From: Pratylenchus scribneri
Lineage: Eukaryota > Nematoda > Chromadorea > Rhabditida > Pratylenchidae
Reading direction: 5' to 3'
DNA length: 64,000 nt
Assembly: GCA_030063045.1 (NCBI GenBank)
Contig: JAQSEB010000155.1
Span: 558,001 to 622,000, forward strand
Below, in pieces: positions 10,357-21,042 of this stretch. Positions within the stretch are counted from its first letter, which is position 1. Every line of letters starts with the position of its first letter. A program made the translations under genes and the position numbers. The notes under the pieces are model-generated. The model was not told the DNA's origin, did no database searches, and saw nothing but the letters and a program-made list of their open reading frames with translations.

Positions 10357-13300
10357 ATGTTGTTTCAACAAAAAGAAATGAACCCATTTCAACCCAATCA
10401 AATTCAAATGGCCGATGATGATCCCATACCAATCGATAATGATAATAACCATTGTGAAAGGCTATCGCTTCAAGGTTTGTTTTTTTTTAGTTATTCAAAA
10501 AAGTAGAGACTTAGTAATGGCCAAACGATTGTTCTGCTTAAAGTTTGCTTTAGGGCCGGATAGGGATTTAAATAAGTCTGATTTAGATGAGTTCTTTGGC
10601 CTTAAAACCGAATTTTTCGAGTCGATTTTTTTAAAAATTCGACTCGAAAAATTAATAAACTTTCTATTTTTAATTAATATATTTTTTTAAGAAAATGATT
10701 CGATGTTTTATGGATTTAATGTTAACCAAACATTGCTAAATGAGCAATGTTCTGCCGGCTCTTCGGGTCCAAATGCTCCACCGCCATCGTAACTAATCAT
10801 TATAGTAATTCAAAATTATTTTCAATTATATTTAGGTCATGCGGTACCACAACAAGTGATCACAGTGTAAATCAGAGTCCGGGCCCAATAAAACGATTTC
10901 GACAAATTTACGGCGGCGGTGAAACAACGCATTCGAGTCCGCAAAGCACTTTCACTAATAAGCAGAGGACGCCAACAATGAATTGGACTGAGAATTGGAT
11001 GAACACCCATTATTTGTATTCAAAACCGAGCACATCTTCAGTAAATTCAGTTTAATTAATCCAAAATTATTCCTCAATCCAAAAAGACTCCATCAATTAT
11101 TTCAAATGGTTCGGCGATCAGCCAATTGAGCAATTTAAGTGTGGACACGCAATTGAGTGTTGCCGTTGATTTTTTGAATTTGGAATTGAATGTAAATTTA
11201 ATAAAAAAAATTAAAATGTTTTAATGAATAAATTTTAGCTTCCTCAAATCAATGAAGTAACAAATACTTCATCTTCTATTGAGAATGTGGACCCTTGCCA
11301 TTTTCAACAAATTAAACAATGTTTGGCACAAATCCTCAACAAACTGACTTCCATTGATGAGGTAAACCAAAACATTTTATTGATTATAAAAAATGTAGAC
11401 CTAAATTTTTAATTTTATAGATTCAAGAATTCGATGGCCTCCGTCAACTGTACAAAATTGCCAAAGATCGACAATTCATTTATTGCATTGAGCCAACACA
11501 AATTAGCCAAATTATTCAAAGACTCATTGAAATTGTTTTAAGGCCGAATACAAAGCAAAGGGTAAATTAAATTAATCAATTTAATTTAATTGTTTTTTAG
11601 ACAAAAACATTGACAATGAATTTGTTGAGTAAAATTACAATGGCCGGAAATGTTTGTCTGAATGCAATTCGCAGTTTGGAAACAGCCAATCGAGGAATAT
11701 TTTTGAATGCAGTGATCATTTGTTTACGGTTATTTAAATTGATTAAATTAATTTTGGAATATTTTAGGCCCGATTCCGAAGAGGATGATGCCCGTTTCGC
11801 CACAAATATTTTAAGTACCCTTTTCACCCATCCAATTGTTGGGGAATTTTTTAGGAGGCAAGCCAGATCTCAGGTCTAATTCTTTAAATGATGATAAAAT
11901 ATTATAATTGAATATTTCTAGACAATAATTCGCGAATTAATGTTGGCACTTCGGCAGGAAAATTATGGATTCAGGCACAAATTCCTAAGGCAAATTTATC
12001 ATTTGATAAAGCCGTCCAGAGAACTGAAGGTTCAATTAAAATAATTAATTCAAATCACAAAAAATAGTTTTAAGCGTTTTTTCCACCAATCGAATGGAAT
12101 GCAAATTTGTTTGGATCTTTTCGAGAAAGCCGTCGATGAACCAATGCTGCATGGATGCGTCGCATTAATTTCATTGCTGATTGAGGGAATTGAGCCGGCA
12201 TTGAGTCAAATTCCAATGGACCATTTTGTCAGATTGAAAGGAATTCAGGTATGAAAATTAAGAAAAAAATATTTAGTTTGCCGAAAAAAACATTGAATTA
12301 TTGAAGTTCATTGACAAAAGAATTATACTGGTTTAAGGAGGGTTCATTCTATATTCACAAACCATATACTCAATTAGATAGAGCTGGTCAAAATTAAAGG
12401 GTATTAAACGGTTTAAACTAATTTTGGTTAACATAAAAAATCATTTGTTGCTACCGGGTATTGAACCTTTTAGACCTTGTTGAAACTGGACAACTTAACC
12501 AACTGAGCCACTTGGTCCCATTTTCGCATCTTCAATAAAATATAACCCAAGCCAAGACATAATCAAATAATTGAGCGGTTCTAGAATACCCAAAAAACTG
12601 TAACAATTATAATCTTTTCATTTCGGCAATTTTATTTCCCATAGAAAAATAAATTAAATAAATCACATTCATCAGATATTGTCCACCCGACTTGACCATG
12701 GCTCTCCACGCCTCCTACAATGCATTGCTCGCTGTTTGGCACTGGCTTCCGATTCAAATGAAATTGCCAACCAAGAAATTGACCATGCCCTTCGTTTGTC
12801 CGTCCAATTGATCGCATCAACCGAGGGGGAAATGGTCAAACATTTGGTTGGATTCATTGCAAATGTGCAGTCAAAACATCCGGCAGCAAAAGTAAAACAA
12901 ATTTAAAAACACATTTTAATTTGAATTTTTGAAGATATTTCTACAACAAAATAATGCAATTCCGAATTTGATGTTCCTTCTCGCGGTTTGGGTGAATTCG
13001 TCGCCTTCTTTGCCATCTGCTACTGGCCATGAAAACGAAGAAAAATGGAAATATTTGAGTGTACAAAGGTAAAATTATTGATTATAAATATTGAGAAAAT
13101 ATTCATAAATCACATTAATTTAACGGGATTACTAACTTAGGTTTACTGAATTTCATTTAAGAGATGTTCTCTGAAAATGTAAAAATTTACAAAATTGCCT
13201 ATCAACAAAGCTCGAAAAAATTAACTGCCCTTGCCCGGATTCGAACTCGGGACCTAAATTTTGCAAAACCAGGCGTCAATCCATTGGATCAAAAATTATT

Positions 13301-14214
13301 CGGTTCTAGATAAACCCTTATAGGGTACTAAATCTGGCCTTAATCTCGGTTCGTTATCGTTAAATAAAATACAAATCATGAATAAATTACCATCCTTATT
13401 AAAAATTGAATAATATTGCAGGAAGGGAATCGATGATTTGATTGACACAATTCTGTTGGCACTGAACAATCTTTCAAATGGCCTAAATGCTGATGCGAAC
13501 ATTTCATGTTTGGCCATAATGGAACACAAAAATGCTCCCTCACTGTTTTTCCAACTGCTCGCCTCATCCAATCGACCGGAAATTATTCAAATTCGAACAC
13601 TTTACCTCCTTTGGCGAATTTTCATCACACTTCGGCATTCAATTGTGGATCAATTCGTCAATACATCAATACGGGAACAGCAGGAAGAACCAAAGGGATA
13701 TGTGCATATTCTGTTGGAACTTTTCTTTGGTGCCATTCAACGCATTTATTCATCAAATGGACAGGTGAATTAATTTTTAGGAATTAATGAAAAATATTTA
13801 AAAATATTTTCAGAAAAATGAAAATCAACAAACAACGAGAAAATTGGCATCCCGATCACTGCTCGTTTTGAATGAATTTGTCAAATATTCACCATTTTTG
13901 GGACAAGCTGCTTCTCTTATTAGGTTTTTAATTTCTCTATTATTACAAAAATTCTATATTTATTCAAAAATAGGGCCTCAAATTGGAATCTTTTCGCTTT
14001 GCTCCGTTCACTTCGGGACGAGGAATTGGAAATTCAATTCATTGAATTTCTTTATCACCTTTCGGCCAGCTCCGACCTTTTGGCTCAATGGATGTTCTTT
14101 TATGGGGATATAATCAATTTTACAAGCATTCCACATTTGTCAAATTACGCGGTCAAAATTTTCAATCGATTTCACCACCACAATAATAATAATGCCTCTA
14201 ATATTAAATTATAA
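10357..14214 (+). CDS. Divergent beta-catenin-like armadillo-repeat protein B
   Basis: Start at ATG 10357 (MLFQQKEMNPFQ...). A second in-frame ATG at 10378 could serve instead. Exons 10357-10474, 10692-10788, 10836-11040 and 11087 onward splice in frame, and the model ends at TAA 14212-14214 after an Asn/His-rich tail. The first about 150 residues are low complexity (acidic, then Ser/Thr/Pro-rich with SPGPIKRFRQIYGG). The rest is a long helical solenoid, for example RFIYCIEPTQ-like linkers, LISLLIEGIEPALSQIP, RLLQCIARCLALASDSNEI and LLLALNNLSNGLNADAN-type repeats, which reads as ARM repeats similar in organisation to the preceding gene. It is probably an old tandem paralogue, since the two proteins are far apart in sequence. 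Intron 13069-13421 and the intron before 12676 each contain a tRNA-like element. The function is inferred to be beta-catenin-like; a generic ARM/HEAT adaptor is the alternative. Confidence 0.68.
12440..12535 (-). repeat. tRNA-derived element in armadillo gene B intron
   Basis: On the minus strand there is AAGTGGCTCAGTTGGTTAAG (A-box-like) and GGTTCAATACCCGG (B-box-like), with a loose anticodon region between them. The acceptor ends do not pair well, so this is a tRNA-like relic or SINE head and not a tRNA gene. Confidence 0.65.
13205..13292 (-). repeat. tRNA-derived element in armadillo gene B intron
   Basis: On the minus strand there is TGATCCAATGGATTGACGCC, then a palindromic TTTTGCAAAA loop, then CCCGAGTTCGAATCCGGG, which forms a good T-arm. 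The acceptor stem does not pair. It closely resembles the elements near 6345, 22310 and 62080. Confidence 0.7.
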
Positions 14215-14606
14215 TCCAACTTCTTATTTATTCATAATGTTTGTTGTTTTAATAATACAATTTTGAATAAATTTTTATACGGGCAATTTTACATCATAAT
14301 TATTATTAAACTATCGAATTTTTATTGTGTGTGTTCACCATGGTCGGTCTTCAGACAAATTGCTATCTTCATCAGAGGAATAGTGCCTTAGCCTGAAAAA
14401 TTTGCTTCAAATCATTTGGGCAAATATTTTATTTTTATGGGTTAAAGCCATTTAAAACGAATAATCGATTGATTAAACAAATATGATGTACAGGGGAGTA
14501 CGATTCACATTGAATGGTTTAATTTAGCCGGACAAGGTACATAGACTGGGACAATATCATTAATGCAACATGGAATGTAGGAAACATTGAATTGGAAAAT
14601 GTGTTT
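14215..14606. other. Convergent 3' intergenic region
   Basis: 392 bp lie between the stop of armadillo gene B (plus) and the stop of unc-69/SCOC (minus). It is AT-rich with AATAA-type signals (about 14263) and no gene. Confidence 0.6.
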
Positions 14607-15019
14607 TTACTTTGGTTGTTGTTTGGTAGTGTTTGTGGCCTGGAAAAGTGACGTTGTTCCCATCAAGTTTTTTATATATTTTCCAAGCACGATGTTCTCT
14701 GATCGCAACTTTACACTCTCTTCCCTCACATTTTCCACCCTTTGGCTCAAATCTGAAAACCGAAAACCTTTTCAAAACCCTAACCAATTTTTATTGCCAT
14801 GAAGGGTGTTTTGGAGTTCAAGAATTTGTGAGATCAGCCTGGCCTTTTCCTCTTGATCTTCTTGTTCAGGAAGTGGCAGGGCAGGCTTTGCATTTTTCAC
14901 TTTATCCAAAATGTTTGGTTGTGAGTCTGAAAACCCAGACAATGAAGAAGACAAACACAAAATGAAAATAATCTACCATCATCGACCAATGGAATGCCAT
15001 CCGTATTATTTTCGGCCAT
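14607..15019 (-). CDS. unc-69: UNC-69 / SCOC short coiled-coil protein
   Basis: Three exons, 14977-15019, 14798-14926 and 14607-14752, give 318 coding bases, that is 105 residues plus stop. The N-terminus (MAENNTDGIPLVDDD) is variable. Then comes the conserved SCOC coiled coil: EEKARLISQILELQNTLH, DLSQRVENVREESVKLRSEN, IVLGKYIKNLMGTTSLFQAT, ending TKQQPK. SCOC/UNC-69 is a Golgi- and axon-associated coiled-coil protein that works with FEZ/UNC-76 in axon outgrowth and synapse organisation; SCOC is also linked to autophagy. Heptad spacing of Leu and Ile runs through residues of about 43-90. The length matches the family's short isoform. Intron 2 (14753-14797, 45 nt) begins with GC and not GT, and only this junction keeps the conserved coiled-coil frame. 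Confidence 0.93.
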
Positions 15020-15637
15020 TGAACAAGATGACAAAAACGAATTATTGAATTTTTTCCAATGAGTTTTAAAGAAAAATCGATGCCGACCTCGGAGGAAGCC
15101 AGAAAATAAGTCACAAAAATTTTTCCAACAAAGCAACAATGGCACTTTTTCGCCTTGAGGGAAAACCTTGAGACATTACATCCAGACCTCAAGACATTAA
15201 ATCCAACCCATAAGACATTATATCCAAACCTTAAGAGATCGTAATCATGGTGCGGAAAATAAAAATTCAATTAATTCCAAAATCCAAATTCCAAATGAAG
15301 CTATTGATAATCATTAATCAATTATTGATTGATTGATTTATTAAATCACACAGATCGCATTTTAGTTTTTAGGATGGTTTCTTTTTATCCTTAAAAATTG
15401 TACGGTACCGCAGATTGGTTGGGGTGGGGTCGATCGATAATCGAATCGATATAGTCGAAGTGGTTAGTTAAACAACTTCTACTTAGACATTCATTTATAT
15501 TTACACATTAAATCAAATCACTTGTTTATATTAAACTACATGCTTAATTAAAGATTGTTTTTTTTTGTTCTAGATAAATAAGTAGATAATACCAAAAAAA
15601 GACATCTTAATAATAACAATTAAACAAACCAGTGGAT
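15020..15637. other. Divergent intergenic region with short direct repeats
   Basis: The region lies between the unc-69 start (minus) and the LDLa gene start (plus). At about 15166-15240 there are four near-copies of a roughly 23-bp unit containing AAGACATTAAATCCAACC. ATTGATTGATTGATT follows at about 15325-15340. Promoters for both genes must lie here, but no consensus element is evident. Confidence 0.55.
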
Positions 15638-18430
15638 ATGGAATCGAATTTCTATCAAGTCAACGTAAGTATTTGAGCTTTTAGTTTTTAAAATTGCTAT
15701 TCTTTTTAGCATGCTGAATTAACACCAAGTTCGGTACAACCGCTCCCCTCAAGAGGAGATGGAAAGAAAATCGAGCCGATTGAATTCAATCTAACTGAAC
15801 ACACGTAAGTGGGTGGCAACAACCAACAAAGCATTTAACAACTAAGGGAATTGTGTAATATCTAATATGGAATGGGAATGGGATAAAGCTGATCAAAGGG
15901 AATAATAAAAATGATTACAATCTTTCTCATCACATTTTCACATTCCAGTGACAACGCTAATGAAAGGTTAAGCATATGGGAGGATATACGCATACGGGCT
16001 GATGAATTCCGATTGTGGTTGGCCACTCGATGCTGTGCTTGCCTCGCCTCAGTTCCATCATTTGCTCTGGTCATAATTGCGCTCGTCCTGATCATGCTGC
16101 TCATCGCTACAATTCCACTGGCATTTGCCTTGACTTACATGAGCCCACAGGCCAGCACAGCTGAAGACCCGTCGTCCAATGGTGGAAATGGCACCAATGT
16201 ATTTTTATTAATTTTTGTTATTTAACATAAATATTTTGCAGATCTTATTCCCTGATCGTTCACATTTGGCATATCCAAATGACAGTGGCCTGGCCAAATA
16301 CACTGATTGGGATGACCACATTTCGCTCAAAACTGCTTTACTCATGCCAAAGAACATCACAAGTTGCACAATCTATGGTTTCGCTTGCACTGGAAAACCG
16401 GTAAACCAACACAAACTTTTGACATAAACTCAAGGTTTTTTCTTAAAGCACATTGTCATCTCAAAAAATCGTCGCTGTGATGGTTATCCGGACTGCGAGG
16501 ACGGAAGTGATGAGTTGGATTGCCACGGTGAGTTAATAACCAATATTCAAGAAACATAGAAAACCTTAAGATTAATCCGGAAACCTTAAGGTTAAATAAA
16601 TGAAAATTTTCAACTTTTTCAGAGTGCCAGACCACCATATCATGCCCGGCATCAAGCAGCCAACACTCCGGACGAAAACTTTGTTTGGTTGGCGCACATC
16701 TCTGCGATAATCAAACCCACTGTCCTCTGGGCGAAGATGAGACCACCTATTGCCAAGCTGAATGCAAAGAAGGACAGCACAAATGCCGGGACTTGGACAT
16801 GTGCATTCCGGAGGAGGCCATCTGCGATGGAGAAGTGCATTGCCCATACGGGGATGACGAGGAGAACTGCAAAGGCAAATGCAGCAATGGGGCCAAATTC
16901 TGCGACGACAAATTGTGCATTCCCAAACGGAAACTTTGTGACGGTGTTGCGGATTGTCGGGATGGAAGTGACGAACAAGTTTGTTTAAATTACCGAATAT
17001 TATGGTTTAGTCAATAATTATTAAATGGTTTAAACCAACTTCTAAAATGGAATTGATTTTAAACCTAAACCAAACATAATCCGATTAGGTATTAGGTTTA
17101 TGCAGCTATATTGTGGTTTTTGGTTGAATTAAATATTTTCCTAAATCAATTATAATTCGCCTCACTAATTTAGGACTGCGATTGTGCTTCATGCTCTGGC
17201 AAGAATTCGGTCCTCTGTGATGGCCCAGAAAAACTTTGCATTGGAAAGAACCGTGTTTGTGATGGGAAAAAGGATTGTCCTGGAGGCGAAGATGAAGAAG
17301 GATGCCCCGGCGTTTGTCCACTTTTGGTTGGTCACATCCAAAAGAACAACAAAAATGCCAGCAATGAGGAGATGGTCCGTTGTGCCGATGGCCGACTCTA
17401 CGAATGGAAGAAGGCCTGCGATGGACTGAATCAACATTGCCTTCGAAGTTGCACAAAATGCAATCCGGAAAAGGCTTTCCAATGCGGCACCGAATCCGTC
17501 CATCGAATGGGCAATTTGACTGTGATCGGCGGAAAAGGAGGAGACGAAATGAACGCAACAAAAACCACAACGAAGACCGATGGGAAGACAAATCCGGAAG
17601 CAAAAATGAAAATTCAAAACACACTCAAACAATGCATTCATCGTTCATTGGTAAGAAAATTATGGCTAGGGTTAATAAGATTTTAACCAAAAAAAATTGT
17701 TTGAAGATTTCCAACTAAAAGATTGGACCTTAACTTTTGCAACAATTTGGTTCTCGGGTTTGAACACTCTCCGATGAAGTTAATTTTTTCGGACTTAAGT
17801 TATGCATTTTATGAATTTTCACACACTCTACATAGGCAAAATATAAACTAAGAAAAAAGTCAAAATTTAAATGTTTAAAATTAAGGTCTGCGATGGGAAG
17901 CCGCACTGTTCAGATGGCTCGGATGAGTTTTGCGAATGCGGTCCAAACACAATGGTGTGCCAACTCGACGTCAAGTTACCCAAAAAGTGCTTCCATGACT
18001 CACAAAAATGCGACGGTAAGTCATCAGGGATTTGTGCTCGGTTCAATTCTTATTTTTCTAAGGTTTCACCGATTGTATGTTCGGTGAGGATGAACGCGAT
18101 TGTTCCAACTGCCAAAATGGCGCATTCCATTGTCCCAGTGAGCGACGTTGCATTCCACGTTCGGCGCGGTGCGATGGAAAATTGGACTGTATGGACCATT
18201 CGGATGAAGAGAATTGCACTTGTGAAGGTCCGTAAATTAATTTAAAATAATTCAAAAATGCAATAATTTTTACAGAATGCGCCAGCCATACCAACACCAA
18301 AATGTACATGTGTTCCGGCTCGGCCCGTTGTTTCCCTCTGGAGAAGGTCTGCACCCCGTACAGCCAATGCCCGAATGCCACGAAAATGGACAAAATGTTT
18401 TGTGCGGTTCGTGGCAAAGAATATTTCTGA
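15638..18430 (+). CDS. Type II membrane protein with LDL-receptor class A repeats (EGG-1/2-like)
   Basis: Exons start at ATG 15638 (15638-15664, 15710-15804, 15949 onward) and end at TGA 18428-18430. A cytoplasmic N-terminus of about 80 residues is followed by one long hydrophobic segment ([20 protein letters not shown]) and then a cysteine-rich ectodomain. I count eight clear LDLa modules with the calcium-cage signature, for example [44 protein letters not shown] and [16 protein letters not shown]. There are also two degenerate ones, around the [12 protein letters not shown] segment and at the C-terminus, where the acidic cage is missing ([13 protein letters not shown]). A Lys/Thr/Asn-rich spacer of about 60 residues interrupts the array. 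One N-terminal membrane span plus roughly eight LDLa repeats is the layout of the C. elegans oocyte surface proteins EGG-1 and EGG-2, needed for fertilisation. This assignment is by architecture only. Confidence 0.85.
17720..17800 (+). repeat. tRNA-like element in LDLa gene intron
   Basis: GGACCTTAACTTTTGCAACA followed by CTCGGGTTTGAACAC is a weak B-box and is degenerate. It resembles the fragment at 5560-5612. Confidence 0.45.
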
Positions 18431-18927
18431 TGACGAAAATCGGCGACGACACTTTCGAAAGGCCAAAACCACACATCTTCTTCATTTAGGCTTCCAATTC
18501 CATTCCATATTATTATTGACCTTCCATCACATTGACCCCCAACCAAAACTAATAATATTCTTACCCAAAAACACACACCGATGCCCCATCATATTTGCAA
18601 AATTGCCCATTCCATCATTTATTTACAATAATTTGTGACTTTCTCCTCTTTCAAATTTGACTTTGCATTTTGACATTCCCTCCTCCTCCCTCCTCACTCC
18701 CCTGCCCCAATAAATGAGAATTTTCCATTCAAAATAAAGCTCATTATTTGTGTCTTCTAAATTATTTTAATATATAAATATTTTATTTTTATAAATGAAT
18801 TGAATAAAATTTAAACAATTAATTGTGAATTTTTATTATAAAAAGTTTATTCTTATTTTAATTCAAATTTTATTTCCTTCAATTTATTTTTAATCAATGT
18901 TTTTTGAAGTAATGTTCTTTCATTGAT
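18431..18927. other. Spacer between LDLa and neuferricin genes
   Basis: It contains two AATAAA polyadenylation-type signals (about 18710 and 18733) and then AT-rich DNA. TTTTTTGAAG at about 18900-18909 could be a trans-splice acceptor for the next gene. No coding exon is seen. Confidence 0.5.
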
Positions 18928-20660
18928 ATGGGAAGAATTTTGATGAGATTTGCCAATGACCGACCATTCTCAATTCCATTGATTTTTGTTGCCCTCCAAA
19001 TTGTTGTGATTTCTGCACTTTTTTCATTTTACAATGTTGACTTCCCTTCGACACGGCCCGCATTCAATTGGATTAGCCAAAAAATCAGCAAAGTTTGTTT
19101 ATTTTGCATTTAATAAATAGTAAAAATTTGTGCAAATTTCAGATAACATTTGTCCGAAATTTCATGCAAATAATTCAAAATTATCTCATTTCTCCATTTA
19201 AAAGTCCAACAAACAAAATGGAACAACCCACTGATGAATTGCGGAATGCAAAAATCGATAACAAGGAAAAAGGTTTAATAAATTTGAATTTACATAATTT
19301 AATTAATTTTTTTTAAGGACCGGTCGCCATTTACACCACCGAACAGTTGGCACTTTTTGATGGAAGCCGCGAGTCGAAACCAATTTATTTGGCCATTTTG
19401 GGCAGAGTTTACAATGTGGAAAAGGGCAGAAAACATTATGGCAAGGGTGGAGGATATCACTTTTTTGCAGGTTATTGGATAATTTTAATTTGGGAAATAT
19501 TTAACTAGGCGAAAAAGTGGTTAAGTGTTGAAAATCTCGATAAATTTAAAATGGTTCAATAGTTCTAGAGAGTAAACCTATTCAATCGATTGATCAATCT
19601 CATCAAAACGCATCATTTGATTCTGTTTTAGTTTGGGTTTAACCAATTCTAATTTAGTTTTGAACCAAAAATCAAAATTGGTTTAAACCGTTTAAAAACC
19701 CTTTAATTGTTGACCAAACCATTAAAATATTTTGGCTTTTCATTTTTTTCGACAAATTAAATAATATTTAACATTTAAATTATTGAGCCAAATTTTTAAG
19801 GAAAGGACGCAACCAAAGCTTTTGTGACTGGCGATTTCACATCGGAAGGATTGGATTCGGATGTTTCGGCCCTTTCCGAGAATGAATTGTTGAGCATCAA
19901 TGATTGGATCGCATTTTACGAAAAGGAATACAAATTTGTGGGCGTATTAGCCGGAATTTATTATGACCACAAAGGAGAGCCAACGGAATTACTCTTGGAG
20001 GTTGGGATTAAATTTAAAAATAATTTTAATAAAAAACAAATTTAAAAAGGTACAAAACAAAATTGAGGATGCCAAATTATTGAAAAAACAACAAAATAGT
20101 GAGGCAGCAGTGTTCCCTCCCTGCAATTCGGAGTGGAAAAAGGATGCCGGCGGACGTGTTTGGTGCACAAACAAAAGTGGTGGCATTGTACGAGATTGGG
20201 TTAGTTTTAATATATTCACTTTGTCTTTCAACCAAAAAAAAAAGAAGGGCAATTAGCAAGGGTTCAATAGCTCAGTTGGTTAGTGCTTGCATTTTAAGAT
20301 TTTGGGGGCAAGTTCGAATCCCGGCTGCGTCCAATAATTTTTATAACTGGTTCTTCCAATAAAAATGAATTTTTTTTATTGAAAAGTGCTTTAAAAATTT
20401 AATTAAACTATTTATATCAATTTAGAAGTAATTTTTATATTGATAAAAAAACAATGAATTTATTTTTGTAGGTTGGCGTTCCCCGTAAATTGTTCAATCC
20501 GACCACCCGACAACATCGATGTGTTTGCGTCAAGAATTTTGGCCCGTCATTGTCCATTCCAACATCACAAACGAACAGAGGCGATTTGGACAATCCAAAT
20601 TTGCATGAATATCCGGAATGTTCGCATTCGGCCAATTCATGCAAAATACCAGCAGCATAA
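18928..20660 (+). CDS. CYB5D2: Neuferricin (cytochrome b5 domain-containing 2) homologue
   Basis: Six exons (18928-19092, 19143-19272, 19318-19470, 19801-20000, 20050-20199, 20472-20660) total 987 bases, which is 328 residues plus stop. An N-terminal hydrophobic stretch (IPLIFVALQIVVISALFSF) is a signal peptide or anchor. The cytochrome b5-like heme domain follows: YTTEQLALFDGSRESKPIYL, AILGRVYNVEKGRKHYGKGG, YHFFAGKDATKAFVTGDF, as in membrane-associated progesterone receptor and neuferricin proteins. The C-terminal part (PCNSEWKKDAGGRVWCTNKS, GVPRKLFNPTTRQHRCVCVK) with conserved cysteines is specific to neuferricin. The family is secreted or extracellular, binds heme and is linked to neurogenesis in vertebrates. 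The stop lies only 62 bp before the left edge of the 11.4-kb duplication. Intron 5 (20200-20471) contains a tRNA-like sequence. Confidence 0.93.
20264..20334 (+). repeat. tRNA pseudogene or tRNA-derived element in neuferricin intron
   Basis: It carries a good A box (TAGCTCAGTTGGTTAGTGCT) and B box (AGTTCGAATCCCGGC) about 30 bp apart. The anticodon arm, T stem and acceptor ends (GGGTTCA against TGCGTCC) pair poorly, so a functional tRNA is unlikely. Confidence 0.6.
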
Positions 20661-21042
20661 TCGAAATAGAAGGAAGAGCCGTAAAACCAAAATTGATGCA
20701 TTTTCATTTGATAATATTTTTTAATATTTTTATGCCAAAAATTCCTCCCAATAATTATTGTTTCCCCCAAATTCCTTCTTCGTTCAATCCACTGCCCCGC
20801 GGGTCCCATCATTTTCTATTCCCAATATTTCTAGTGTTCCCAAAAATCACAAATTATTTCTCATTATTAGGCCCCCATTTTCTCTCATTTCATTGTTCAG
20901 GAATATATGGAAAAGTTCATTAATAAATTTTTAAATTTTTTACAATTTTTTATTTGACATCGATCGTCTAAATTTTCATAAAATGTATCAAAAATTAAGA
21001 GGGAAGGGGTTTTTTTCGTCAATTTCGGTCGAATCCGCTCAA

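Noticed and set aside
16652..18576. Minus-strand frames opposite the LDLa gene (up to 172 residues)
   Set aside because: These are shadows of the Cys/Asp-rich LDLa exons. The plus-strand frame carries the domain signatures.
20264..20334. Functional tRNA gene
   Set aside because: A and B boxes are good, but the acceptor stem, anticodon arm and T stem do not pair properly, so it was called tRNA-derived only.
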